The notes under the pieces: generated by a model | The model's input: only the letters and a program-made list of their open reading frames with translations | Told to the model about the DNA's origin: nothing | Databases searched by the model: none | NCBI GenBank assembly: GCA_905250025.1 | Contig: CAJNOJ010000440.1 | Span: 1-64,000 of the forward strand | DNA: 64,000 nt | Source of the DNA: Adineta ricciae | Taxonomy: Eukaryota > Rotifera > Eurotatoria > Adinetida > Adinetidae | Direction: 5' to 3' | Shown here: positions 36,606 to 49,357 of the stretch, in pieces | Position numbering within the stretch: position 1 is the stretch's first letter | Layout of the letters: the number at the start of each line of letters is the position of its first letter | Translations under genes and position numbers: made by a program

Positions 36606-37555
36606 GAAAGTATTCCAAGATAAATGCCATCTAATAATGATCATTTGATTACAGCTGTTTCTACTCAACAAAAACTTCTTCAAAGTTTTCTTGAACAGCT
36701 GTCATCGCGTACCACTCATTAATATTTCATTAAGACTCCATACAGAATAAGAATTATCATTGAACTATGCAATAATTATTCGCATCCACGAAACGATTAT
36801 ATATCAGATGGAAAAATACGATTGTTTATTATTTCTTGTCATAATAATTATATCATATTGCAAACATTTGCTAGTATAATTTGAATGGATGTTTGCTCAA
36901 ATGCGGGATGATTTGAAGAACATATCAATCATCTTCATGCTAAATTCGTTTGAAACTCCAATAATCAATCATCTGATTTTTCATTCACATTCTACTTTTC
37001 AATGATTGATTACACAATCGTTCATTCTCTCAGAGTGATTGTTCCTTTGTGTGGTTTTTTTTGCTCACTTGTTCGTCATCTCTCGCTTTCTCAGTTCAGT
37101 AATCTAACTGTGCACAGATGTAAATGTCTGTCTGGATGTCGTATTGAACGACACGACCAGAACAAAAGAGAAAGAAGAGAATGATGAAAGAGTATTGTCC
37201 TGCTACGTATATCAGTCCCATAGAAATGATGAAGCTGATGAAAAAGCGGGCAGCAATGAATGTGGCGTAAACAAATGAGTAAAACAGCAGCATAGCGCAG
37301 AATTTCGTCTTTCTCACAAATTATCAATGAAAGACACAAAGAAAGAAGAAGAGAGAAAGAAAAAAGACAATGACGATAAACGTTTTACAAGGACGGTCAT
37401 TCACAAATTCTTTGTGGAGGGGACTTAGAAAACGAAAGAGACAGAAAGAACGAGAAGAAAGGGAGATTTATGTGTATGTGTTTATAATGAGCAACAAAAG
37501 AAAAGAGAAAAGTTTATACACATAGCACATACACAAAGAAAAAAGAAAATGTATT
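36606..37555. other. Spacer, no gene recognised
   Basis: Lies between the 5S gene and the CAB39 stop. Contains GA-rich tracts (37330-37460). No coding signal recognised. Confidence 0.55.
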
Positions 37556-39383
37556 TCAAGCTTTGGTGTCTTTCAATTCACTGATTTGCTTGATCAGAAA
37601 GGCTTTTTCGTCATTGAACTGTTCATCATCCGTACCTGTTTAAAATTCAATAGAAAACAATGAACAAGAGAAAAGCACTCCACACTTACGATCCGTGTGA
37701 AATGAAGTCAAAAAATCAATAAGTTTCTCTCGATTACGAAGAAGTATATCAGAGATAGCTTTTGGTTTTGTTGGATTGGCCACAAATATCTAAATTAGAG
37801 AGAAGAACATACGTTAATTCTTACTTAGTCATTTGTGGGAAATGAAAGCAAAGCAAAAACCTTAAAAACATGAAATGCTTCGAATTGAATATTTTTGCTT
37901 TTTTCTTTTAATAGATTCATTTGTTGCTTGAGATTGTCTGTGTTAGTTATATATTTTGTCATCACCGAAAAATTATAACGATCAAGCAGCAATTCTCCCA
38001 ATAACTAAAAACAAACGGAAAATTGCAAAAGAACGAAATCGATTGGAATAAAAAGCAAACAACGAACAAACATCAGCACATCTGATCTGTACTACTTTAA
38101 ATATGTCGAACACTTCTCGTTTATATATATCAAATGCCGAAAGAGTAAGTGGATTCGTACTAATAGTTGATTTCGAATTCGAATTAAATGCGTCCGATGG
38201 AAACAATCCATAGACAAGTGTAAATTTATCGAGATCGCATGAGAATTTCTTTAAAATACGCAGATTGGCATTTTCCATGATAACTGTCGACAAGATCTAG
38301 TCGAGTAGTGTTGATCGTCGGTTTCGTAAGTGAAAAATTAGCTTGAGATTCGAGAGTAACTTACTTTCAATGATTGACGTCGTGTAACGTAGTTTTCTGA
38401 ATTGAGCAAATCACGATATTTATTGAAGAATTGATCATAATTTCGTTCGAGGAATTCTGCACATAGTGGTTTGTGTTTTGTTAGTAAATCCTTAAATAGA
38501 CATTATTCAAGTTACAATTAACAGAAAATTATTCCAAAAATAATCCTTCGATTCATCGTATCTTTTCTGCTATGATCTTCTTTTAGTATGTGTAACTTCT
38601 AATAATATCACACGGATGTTCTCAACTACTATTTTATGTCTTTTCATGAGGAAAATGCAGTTATTTCCGTAGGATTTCAATTACTTTAAAAGTTGCGAAT
38701 GCATCACTAGCTATATCGAATGTTGATTTTTGTACATAATCGAAAAATTTGTAGAAATCTGGCGATTTTAATATAATATCAGCCAATTCTTGCACACGTA
38801 CAGATTCACGTAACATCATCCCACAATTCAATGCAATATCTGCATTTTCATATCTAATTAAATAGATTTAAAAGCGAAATTGCAACACATTCGTTCGAGA
38901 TCGAGTGTTACCCTTCGATTAGTTTAAATAAAATTCCAGGACGTTGAATAATATGATCGACAGCTGGATATTTCGCTCCAACTTGTCGTCGTAATAGATT
39001 ATTAAAAATCGCTACGATCTCTTTTCGATCTTCAAATGTCACACGACTTAAATTATTTATCATTATTGTCATTAAATCCTGGGTATAGATTCCACTACAC
39101 AATTGTGAAACATCACTTATCGCAGGCTCACTACTACCATCCCGTGGACCGAATAGACCATCTTTTAATGCAATTAAAGTCTTGTGAATGTTTTTAATCG
39201 CCTGAAATTGACAATGATAGAAACAAACGTTTTCGAGCAGAATCGATTTACACTTACATCTTCATAGCTTTTCTTCTCTTTATCTTGTTCATTTTCAATC
39301 ACAGTGAAATAATCTCGCAATTGTTTAGCATGATCGGTCTTTGACCGAGGCGCTAGTAAGGAGCTGAATGGCATTTTCGACAT
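37556..39383 (-). CDS. CAB39: CAB39/MO25 scaffold protein
   Basis: Armadillo-like scaffold that with STRAD activates the LKB1 kinase and also activates germinal-centre kinases. Seven exons: 39383-39258, 39201-38912, 38853-38685, 38490-38365, 38004-37861, 37789-37690, 37635-37556, about 344 residues (vertebrate 341). Diagnostic stretches: [73 protein letters not shown] and the C-terminus [17 protein letters not shown]. The start could be MSKMPF (39383) or MPF (39374); MPF is the conserved start. The 361-bp intron between exons 4 and 5 contains a 103-codon open frame that I regard as chance. Confidence 0.96.
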
Positions 39384-41602
39384 GATCAATCGATTGTGAT
39401 TGACGTTAGAGACGATGAAGAATTCGTTCCAAATCTGATAATATTGAATACAATCTAGAAAAACAAAGATTCGGTAAATAAATCATATTAAATGTCTTCA
39501 CATTCCGATCACAATAACTCAATAGGAACGTCTGCTGACATATTTGCTCACGGGACATATTTTGCATAGTTTGTTTTTTTTTCTCTATGTGCTATCGTGA
39601 AGTATCGAGGGTAATGATGGGTCTTTTCTTCGTTCACTTCCTTTGTTCGTATGTTGATTACTTTCTATCCAATTCGCGATTAGAATATCAAAAATAAAGT
39701 ACGAACTAACGAATAGGTCAAATAAAAACGAAAAAAAAACAAAACAATTATATTTATATACCACCTAATTACACGCAAAAATAACGCTGGAGCATGAATG
39801 ATGTTGTCGTAATCAAAATGGGTCTTTCATCACCGACCACGAGTTGCGAAACAATATATATGTATATATAATATATGATATATATATATATATATATATA
39901 TAATTTTTTTCTACTATAAACGATGAGAAAGAAAAGAAGAATCGACGACTATTTCTCTCTTTCTCCCTTTTTTCTCTTCCCAAAAAACAAAACAAATAGA
40001 CGCGCGTCGTCCTCTTCCTTACTTCACCTCCAATCCACCCACTCCCAAATGATAAGCAACACATTGGTCGAACATCTTCAACCAATCAATATCGAATGTA
40101 ATTCAGAGGTCGCCATAGACAATGAACAATCAAACGGAAAACGATCTCTCATTTCCTGTTTTCAAGATCAAATTCTACGCTAAATAGACTTATCTATTTC
40201 ATTCCGTATCGATTTACGTACAAACGGATGCTCAGCGAAAAAAAATTCATTTTGATTACTCAAGCATATTTATTATGGTGAAAATCATTCACACATATTT
40301 TGAAATATGTCAGCAGTTCGAAGAGTAATTATTTAATTGTTTAGAAGCTCGACAAGCGTATCAAAAGAAAAGAGAACTTTCAAGTGGTTGGATTATGATT
40401 GTAATAAGATGTGCTGAGAAGACGAGCAAGTCGGCGAATTTTTTCGAATAATTGTGTTTTGTCTACAGGATTGAAACGGTTTGTATGAAACTATGGTAAC
40501 AATATGTGATTGTCATAGTTTACTTATGGAATCGTGACTAAGGAAAGTAACATCAACATGTTTAAAATCTATTGACACACGAATGCGAATTGGAAACTTA
40601 ATATTTGTAATTCATGAATTTTGATTTGTCAGACAGCATACAAAAAAATACAAATTTTTTCTTTGATGTCGAGTGTGAAAGAAAACAAGGACGAAAGTTC
40701 ATCGAATTCACATTGCACGGAGTCACTCAATGAAGTACTTGAAACATTCCTATTATTTTTGTTGTGGACAGGTTCTCCTTCTCCAGGGAGACTTGGCACG
40801 TATCAGTTTGATTAGCTTCATGATAACATTAATATAGATGATTTCCTCGATGTGATTACAAATGAGAAACGAACACAATGACATTACTAATCATTCAGCT
40901 ATTCATAGTATGAGCATAAAACCGAACTGAGCTGCCGTTATATCGAAGACTATTGTCCATTATTGAATACACCCTCGAAGTAAGTGCGAAAATAGCAAAA
41001 AAATCAAGTTTTCAATAAACGATAGGCGTTCACTAAAGTAATATGACCAAAAGATCACGAAATGCCTTACCCACACAAGCAAAGAGATTGCTCGTTTATA
41101 ATAATCGAACAAAAACCTTTTGTTTTAAACTACTCCTACGCAACAACACATACCGAGCCGTAGCATTAGTTCGTGATTACTTCTTGCATTCATTGCGTGC
41201 TTTGACAATTATTGAGCGGATATGAAGTGAAATACATGATTACAGGAAGATTAATTTGTTTTCGTGCGCACAAATATTGTAAGGTCAAATCAGCAGAAAA
41301 TGATATTTCGATCAATGCAACCTGCCATTCACTTGCATATGTTTATTCAAAATACAATCTCTTTGAAAATTTCACATGATTAATTCCTTTCATTTCCAAC
41401 AAAAAAAAGAATAAAGAAAATCCCGATCAATTCAAAAAGCAACAAGAAAATAATTCTTCTCTCCTTCTCTCTTTGCCAAAGCAAAATAAGCAGACAAACC
41501 GGATTAATAGTTAGTACACAGACTGACAACATTAATAAAATAATTTATGTGATGACAGAATGAAACAATACTCATTTGCAGAAAATTTCCTTCTTTTTGA
41601 CG
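39384..41602. other. 2.2-kb spacer with a TA microsatellite
   Basis: A dense AT/TA run occupies about 39855-39903. No gene is recognised; open frames at 39923 and 40621 on the plus strand show no family features. It is the upstream region of CAB39 and the downstream region of the tetraspanin gene. Confidence 0.55.
39855..39903. repeat. (TA)n microsatellite
   Basis: About 49 bp of TA/TATA with two interruptions. Confidence 0.95.
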
Positions 41603-42763
41603 TTAAGCCACTTGTTCATAACGTTGTTTACGCATTTGATTTGCTAAACAACAAGCAAGAATGACTCCGACCAATGGAAATAACGCGATAGCAATGATGA
41701 TTCCGCCGAAAATTGGATAATTACTCTTAATAGCTGCGATTACAGTTGCATAACAGCCCTAAATAGAATTTCAATCGTCTCTCTCTTTTCCGAAATAGAG
41801 ACAAAATTGCTTTACATTAGTGTTGATATCTGCGGCAAGATATTCTTTTCTTAAATTGGCATTGGAACATGTATGATTTAATGATTTCTTGCAGCATGAC
41901 GTTGGCACTCGAAGAAGTTGTTCGCCATATAGAGTTTGAAACCAATCTTCGTAGGAATCTACTCCGCAACATGATAACTATATCACAGACAAATAAACTA
42001 GAACTGTTTCTTTTTCATTCTCTTTCAGATAAGATTTCACGTACAACATTTTGAAGGCGATCAACATGAGACGCCATTGGCTCCTTTGGATATTGTTGCA
42101 TGACGTTCGATAGACTTGTTTTGAAAGTGTCTTCATACTAAAAGCATGAAAATACTCTCGTCTTTCTTTGTTTCATTGTACTTTCACACATACAGTCTGT
42201 TGTTTCATTAGAACCGTTACGGCTAATAAAACTTCAGCGACAAAGATGAGAAAAACAACAGTCGAATACTAGGAAATAGAAGAGAAATATTATTGCAAAT
42301 TATCAATTATGTATTCTTACGATATATAATAGAGTGATATGTCCTTTAACTGTACACCTAAAGTCGGATTAAATTAATACGAGTCGTTACTTGTTGTTTT
42401 TAGCAGTTTTATCTTACCAGAATGCAAATAGACCAATAAAGAAGATAATGAGACCGAGGCCAATCTAGATTAGAGAATCACTCAACAAGTGCAAAAGTGA
42501 AGCTGTCTAAAATTTCATACTAAAATATAAGGTGCCGATGAACTCATTTCCGGTGTTATATCAAGCAACGTTGAAAGTTGACCTCGTAAAACAATGCCAA
42601 GCAGAAATAGTATTCCACCACTAATCTAAAGTAAAAAGAAGCATAAATAGTGTTTTATTCAATTTGTAAGATATATACTCACCACAAATATAATATTAAT
42701 GCAGATAAGTAACGTACGAAGCAAGGCAATACTTGCCGATGCGTGAAATCGATTCCAGTCCAT
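41603..42763 (-). CDS. Tetraspanin
   Basis: Four-pass membrane organiser. Eight exons: 42763-42683, 42625-42521, 42464-42418, 42357-42321, 42268-42194, 42137-42045, 41977-41816, 41758-41603, about 251 residues. The hydrophobic segments fall at the expected places: LLRTLLICINIIFVISGGIL, LISIGLGLIIFFIGLFAF, VVFLIFVAEVLLAVTVL and IFGGIIIAIALFPLVGVILA. The large extracellular loop has the CCG motif (LQNVLSCCGVDSYEDW), a second double cysteine (VPTSCCKK) and the closing CYATV. The subfamily is not assigned. The exon 6 donor was chosen at GTACGT (42044) because it joins LQNV directly to LSCCG, as in all tetraspanins. Confidence 0.93.
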
Positions 42764-44995
42764 CTATAATACTTGAAAATAAAGTGAGTCGAGAAAAAAC
42801 AAAGGTATGTAACGAATAGGTTTTTTTTGCGTAGATAATGATCGCTTGTTCCCTAGAATGAATAGTCGAGAGGATTCATGAATACAAATATAATGAAAAA
42901 TTTCCATTCTCTCATTCTAGTTATTTGTTGAGAATAGATCGAATATATACTCCGTTCCACAGAGACATGTCGAATCTATATAGGGAAGAGATCGACAATG
43001 TGAGGTAGATGTAACAAATATAGTTCTTTTGATTGTAATCAACGGACAAATGAAATGTGGTAGTTTACAAATTGAAGAAAGAGAAAATGATGAAGGATAA
43101 GACGAGCAGATGGCGAAAGAAAAAACAAGAAAAGAAAACTAAAAAGGAAATGAACGTTGACGGGATAAAACGAGTTCTAGGCTGCTTAGGTTTTGGATTC
43201 CAAGACGATCGACAGATTTCATCTCGGGTTCATCATTTATATCAGACCGACTGACGAAAAGAGAAAACAAAGAGATCGCGCGTTCATTTGTCTTACTCTA
43301 ATGCGTATGCCAATGACATATTTGTTTGATTACTCTCGTACATCCCGTTAGAGAATCAATGCGTCAGAAATGAAATTCCTTTTCTTTCTTTTTTCTCATC
43401 ATATTTACACAGAGTTTTAGCATTCTAACATGTGCAATTTACAGCTTTCAGAATGCTTACGTTCTCTCGGTCTATCAAGTATTCTTCTTCTTCTTCTTTC
43501 GTCTCGTCTTCTTCCTGCAAGAGCAAAACGGGAAATAAAAAGTTTTCCCTCGTATTAGTTTCTCGAAGAGGAAAATGACATGTTTGGATTCTATCGTGCA
43601 CTCATCAACAAATAGCAGCATTGACTCGAGTTTTTCTTTTGCATTAGTAATGAATAGTGCTGAAATATTTATTAGTCGTCGAAGAAAAGCTCATTAATGC
43701 ATTGACATAGACAGAAGTCACCCATCAGTTCCCATTCAAACCAAAATTACTCAAACATCAGTTATGCATTCGAAAGAAAGTCTCTCATTAGAAATCAAAT
43801 TAGAAATCCTTGATGAGAAGTGAACTAACTTGGACAGGACAGAACAAGACAAGACAAAAGAAGAACCCAGTTAAGATCTCTCCAGTTTATTGATCGAATT
43901 CGATGAATAATGATCTGTAAATAAGTGGGCGAATGTTCGTCAATCCTCGTCTATTTAATAAACAAAAAGAAATGCGTTTAAATGCACCCGAGCAATATAT
44001 ATGACATCGTACATCTTTTGAATAACTTATTGATTCATGATTTTGCTCGGTTCCGGATATTCTTTGATCAATTATGCATTGAATATTCGTACTTTCAAAA
44101 AAAACATTTCTAAGACATCGTTGTTTGCTTTGAACTTCTAATCAACATCAAGGAAAAAAGAACAAATCAACTTGATTACATCGACAGTTTTATCCAGAGA
44201 CTTGTTTCGAATTTGCTTCACATGCATTCTAGACTATTCTTGATTACTGTGGAAAACCGACCATTCCCTCCGTTTTGATCTTTTCCCATTTAATTATTAC
44301 CATCAGACATACTCGTTGTTTTATACCCGAGATCTTGTTCCTCGTCTGTGCAGACATACTAATCACATTCTGTAAAAAGATCCATCGGATACAAACAATA
44401 ACAAATGATTGTGTGTTGATTAGATGTCGACTATCACAAGGCCATATGTTTCATATAAAACAACACGTAACTGTGATGATTAAAGTACACACCTTTCTCT
44501 CACCTCTTCGCCTGGTTAGTGCTATTAGATTTCTGACCTTGAGAGAGCATTCAGCCAACAGATGTACTATATAAATCGTTTTAATTCGTTTTTATTAAGA
44601 AGGAAAAACCGACAACCGATTACAGGCGCGAAAAAATCGAAAGAAACATCTGTTTCCACACTTTTTTCTCTAGATATATGCATATATATATATTACAAAA
44701 AAAAAGGAAAAGTAAAACTCTGTGCATTCTACGCAAATAAAGAAAAGATTCGTCATATGATTTCTGCATGATATCTGTGACAATAGCCAGTCAGTAGAAA
44801 AAAACCAAAAAGATGCTCGTGAGTTTCAAAAGATATTTTGCTGTGAGATTAAACTTAATATATATATAGTATCTACCTAGAAACTGAAATGGAATAAAAG
44901 AAGTGAAATGAATCCAAGCACACAAAACGATGGACGTGAAATAAACGTATTAATTTTCGACGACAAAAAGAAAAAGAGAGCGAGAAGTTTTTCAT
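42764..44995. other. 2.2-kb spacer, no gene recognised
   Basis: Between the tetraspanin start and the APP stop, both on the minus strand. CTT-rich tract at 43482-43515. The plus-strand open frame at 44275-44574 has no recognisable features. No other structure noted. Confidence 0.5.
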
Positions 44996-47900
44996 TTAAC
45001 ATTTAGGTGTTTGACTTTCGAAAAATTTGTAGGTTGGATTTTCATAGCCATTCATTTGCAATGTATGCAACGCTTTTTCTTCCGGCGTACATGAGTCAAC
45101 TTCAGTGAATGTATAATTTTTCTCGTATTTACCATACTGATGTTTTCTTCGTTGTTGGATGATGAGACGAAAGATGACGATGCCGAAAATGATGCACACA
45201 AATAAGATACTTCCAATAGTATATGGAATATACGTTGGGAATGAAGGACGTCGAACAGGTCGGGATTGATTATCATTATTTGGTGAGAATGGACGAATAT
45301 CGTTGTGTGCTTGCTCATCATTTGTTGGTACGAGTTTAACATCAAATGTAGCATCTGAATCAACGTCAACGTCCCAGTTACTATCACCAACTTCTACTGG
45401 ATCAGCATTATTCGTTCCTTTTGTTGCACTATCGTCATCATCGTCGTCATAATCATCTTCCGTATCATAGTTGTATTCACTATTTGCATCGTTATCGTCA
45501 TTAGTGACTTTATTTGATGGTGATTTCGAGAATGGATAGATCTTTTTCTCATCTCGGCCTAACGGTAAAATTCGAGGTTTGCTTGTTGTTGATAAAGAAG
45601 CCATGTAAGTTGATACTAGTTTGTCCGCTGCTTGATTGACTTCATCATAGTCCAAAAGAAGTTCATCTGCAAAACGAAAACATGAAGGTTAGTAGAGGAT
45701 AGACTGTTAGAGTGTTTTCTTTTCCGTACTAATTTCAGATTGGACTTCAGATTGGATCGCCGCGTCACGTTGGAGCTGAGTCAACGCTTGATTGATTTTA
45801 TCAGCAATTGAACGTAATCGTTCATGAATGGATACTCGTTTACGTTCTGCTTGTAGAGGATCGACAGCACGTAAGCGCTCATAACGATTAACAAGATGTA
45901 TACGATCTCGCAATAAAACATGAATGTAGTTGTATAAGGCTTCTTGAATCGTTTTCGGCTAAATAAAAAAAACTCGATGATTAGAGCCGAAGAAAGAAAA
46001 ACAAAACAATATTTCATCGTTTCACACTTTATCGATTAATCATTTCTCTCAAGAGCAATTTCGAGCACGATCGATTTGATAAACATTACTTACATTTCAA
46101 GGATTTCTAAAAGTCATAACTAGAAGCGAATCAAAGAACGAAATATTCGAAATGATACAAGCTCGACAGCGATCGTTAAGTAATATATTCTCGAGTATTT
46201 ACTTAACTATAAATGTTCACCACTTCAATATTGATGTTCATTGAAATCATCTCATTGATGTACACACATTACATCTTCTCTTTTTTGTTCTCAACCATCG
46301 TGTACGATGCATTCATTCATTCGATCATCACTAGTCAATCAAACTACTTCACATATATTTCTATTCCTTTCATTCGCATGTCAAATAAACATACAGACAA
46401 CCGTGCTTGGTATGCTTTTTCTCCTATGCATGTTACATTAGATAACAATACAAATAAACATCGCATGGAGCGGATTAGAAAAATCGATTTTCTTTTACCT
46501 TGAGTGGATGTTCATTCCATGCAGTAATTAATTTTTGATTCGTTTCTTCTTTGGCTGCATCGAGTACTTGATCGAGATTATTTTCATGAACTTCATTGAT
46601 ACGTGTTCGTTCTTGACTAGCTGCTTGTTTAATCGTCTCATATTCTTGACGGTATTCGATTTCAGTTCTTTCATATTGTCTTTGGGCATCGGTCGGATTT
46701 TGTTTGGCTTGTGATTTGATATTATCTTGTTGATTTTGCCAACGAGATTTTAACTAAAAGATTAGATTGGAAGAAAAGAATTCGAGAAAGAAGAGAAATT
46801 TCCCACATCATCAATTTTTTGTTGATATTTTCGCCGAAAATCTTGCTTTTCTTTTGTAAATCGTTCATGTTCACTCAGAGTCAAATGGGACTTTTGTGGT
46901 GATGATAGTTTTATTTCTTCTTGATCATCGTTCGTATCTTCATCATCTAATCGTCAAAAAAAAGACACATTACTTCTTCCAAGAGATCGACAAAACTGTA
47001 CCAGAGAAATATCCTCGATCGGAATTCCATTGACGATAATCTTCCATCCAGTTTGGTTCACCTTGACAAAAGAATAACAGAATGAAACTTAGAGAAAAAC
47101 GAGCACCTCGTGTTCATTGACATACGTGATGCAAGTGACATAGCAATGATCTTTCGATGAGTTACCATCGTGCTTGTCTTTGGTACGATAACAAAATCTT
47201 GTACAGGATCATCTTCTTTCAATAGATCATCAACCGAATCAGCGAAGCCTGTTTCAAATTCAGTTTTGACACTAATATCTAAAGGAATAAGCGCAACTTT
47301 CTCTACTCGAGTTCGTTGTCTCTTAGAAAATACCATTTTGCGGACAGCAAATGTATTCGACACCACGGAAAGCAGACAGTCCACACCAATCAAGAGTGAT
47401 AATCGAACTGTTTAATACCATTGATTTCTTCGTACAGTCAAGTGCTGCATATTGCTGCCATTTTTCAGGGCGTAAGCACTGACCAGTTTGATTAATACGA
47501 TTGATTGTACAATCGAGAGTAGGATAGGTTGTTTCTTCGCGTTGAGAATTAACATGTAAACAACGAAATGGTTGCACGACTTCCTCAGATTGATCACCAT
47601 CCTTACAACGCGAAATATTATTATCAACTGGCGGAAGCAATTCACACCAATTCTCAAAACGTAATACAGTTTCAAGTCGAACGATATTACCAATATTAAG
47701 TGACGGATAAGCCTTAAAAAAGGAACGTGAAGTTCGAGTTGATCGTATGAACTAAATTTTACTTGTTGACAAAATTCAAGAATACTTTGCTCATTGTTAA
47801 CACACGGACTAATTAAATGTTCGACCCATACTTGCCGTTGAACATCATAATAAAGATTTGCTTTGTTTGAGTCGCATCCTAATACGGCTACTTGAGGATA

Positions 47901-48038
47901 GTTATTATTCATTGAAGATTTGAGTATAGCTGCATAAGTCTTGAAAACAGTACAGGTTCATAGTTCAATCAGCAATGAAATAACACTTACTGTGTAGATG
48001 AATGTGAGTAAAAGAACAAAACGTATTAAAAACAGCAT
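44996..48038 (-). CDS. APPL: Amyloid precursor-like protein (APP/APPL/APL-1)
   Basis: Type I membrane protein with an E1-acidic-E2-TM-tail layout. Nine exons: 48038-47991 (signal MLFLIRFVLLLTFIYT), 47939-47763, 47712-47334, 47278-47126, 47061-47002, 46946-46807, 46753-46499, 45958-45730, 45666-44996. E1 has the growth-factor-like and copper-binding cysteines (VAVLGCDSN, FRCLHVNS, ALDCTKKSM, GVEYICCPQ). A linker with EPNWMEDYRQWNSDRGYFSD resembles arthropod APPL. E2 is helical (RINEVHENNLDQVLDAAKEE, YIHVLLRDRIHLVNRYE). A strongly acidic Asp/Glu block precedes the membrane helix (IGSILFVCIIFGIVIF). The cytoplasmic tail ends with NGYENPTYKFFES, the YENPTY adaptor/endocytosis motif. No Kunitz domain. 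No recognisable A-beta-like sequence before the membrane, as in invertebrate APPs. Confidence 0.95.
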
Positions 48039-48495
48039 TGTGATTGATAGATGAAATGAATCTGAAATGAGTGGAATAATCGAATAAATACTTGAAGATG
48101 GAGAAAAATCTCAATTTGTTTATATAAACTGATAAAACATTGTTTTAGTTTTGTTTATTGATGCTATTGAGTCACGCAATTCACTCACTGATGACAAGTA
48201 AACACATTCGATACTTTATATAGCCATTAGCCATGAACAGGAAACCTTCGTAGAGAAGAAATTTATGAAAATACTTGCAGATCATTCCGAAGTAATAAAC
48301 ACATTCAAAAGCCGACTCTCAAGTGATTCTTTTATTAGTTTTAATTAATATTTACACAAGGCGACATCTACAGTGATTTTGATTCGTGGGAGGAAAATGC
48401 TAGTAGAACTTGCGAAAAAAGCGTATTTCACCAAGCCTTATTCCAATATTCATTCGATCAATATAGATTTTAGATCAGTGTCATACACAAACAAA
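48039..48495. other. Divergent spacer between APPL and VPS25
   Basis: 457 bp between two divergent starts; likely contains both promoters. The open frame starting at 48373 is only an upstream extension of the VPS25 frame. No distinct motif seen. Confidence 0.55.
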
Positions 48496-49255
48496 ATGTC
48501 AGCTACAAAAATATCGGAACTATCATGGTTTCATGATTTTCCACCGTTTTTTACGTAAATATGATTGTAGTTCTAATGTTAGTTCGTATCTGTCGATTTG
48601 TCTTTCAGTCTTCAACCGAATCTTGATACTCGTCGGAAACAACTCGATGCTTGGTGTTCGCTTATTCTTGATTATTGTCGCATGAAAAAAGTCTGTACAT
48701 TCGATGTTAATGATGCCAGTAAATTCCCACCATTTTTCAATGCCAAAATTAATCGTACGAGCTCATTTTTTCAAACTTATTTTCAATTCATACGCTTGCA
48801 TTTGCTTTCAGGTCAACTCGACAGTAACTTCATTCAGGTTATACTTGAAGAATTACGTAGTCGAGGCAATATCGAATGGGAGGATAAAAGTAAACGTCGA
48901 TGTTTAGTTCTTTGGAAATCACCAGAAGAATGGGCGAAAACAATATATCAATGGGTATGTTCTACAGCTGATTCGCTATCACTTAATCATCCGTTCTCTT
49001 TCATTAGATCACAGCCCATGGTATGAATGGGACAGTTTGTACATTTTATGAACTATTACATGGTGATGACACACGTTCAGCGGGTAAAGAACTATTCTTG
49101 AATATCGATGAGAAACTTTTCGTTTTTTTTTTTCTTCTCTAGAATTTCATAATATAGATCCACAACTTTTTCGTCGAGTTCTAGGAGAATTAGAAAAACG
49201 TGGTCAAGCGACGGTCTTTGCCGATAATGGTACTGAAGGTGTTAAATTTTCCTAG
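48496..49255 (+). CDS. VPS25: VPS25, ESCRT-II subunit
   Basis: Subunit of ESCRT-II acting in endosomal sorting of ubiquitinated cargo; two winged-helix domains. Exons 48496-48554, 48609-48754, 48812-48954, 49008-49083, 49143-49255. Family motifs: the N-terminal PPFFTLQPN (binds VPS36/VPS22), TRRKQLDAWCSLIL, IQVILEELRSRGNIEW, WKSPEEWAKTIYQW, VCTFYELLHGDDT and the C-terminus GVKFS. The 57-bp intron at 48755-48811 is in frame and stop-free, so retention would only insert 19 residues. I chose the ATG at 48496 because it gives a start of MSATKISELSW ahead of the PPFF motif, close to the vertebrate length; an upstream in-frame extension reaches 48373. UFC1 follows 103 bp downstream. Confidence 0.95.
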
Positions 49256-49339
49256 AAAATGAATTTGATAAATTCAATAAAAACTATTTATCTTATTTTA
49301 ACTGGAACAATGAATGCAAAAAATCCTAAGTTTAACTCG

Positions 49340-49357
49340 TGCTCCTCGTTCTTTTAG
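49340..49357 (+). promoter_or_regulatory. Candidate splice acceptor adjoining the UFC1 ATG
   Basis: Pyrimidine-rich CTCCTCGTTCTTTTAG abuts the ATG. With only 103 bp to the upstream gene this is better explained as a trans-splice (spliced-leader) acceptor than as the end of a 5' UTR intron, but a cis intron starting within that gap cannot be excluded. Confidence 0.45.

Noticed and set aside
37982..38293. 103-codon minus-strand open frame in CAB39
   Set aside because: Falls within the intron between exons encoding RRQSLK and LLGELLL, which are contiguous in MO25; partly overlaps exon 5 in another frame.
46213..46503. Plus-strand open frame with hydrophobic start
   Set aside because: Antisense to the large APPL intron and the edge of an exon; chance frame in AT-rich sequence.
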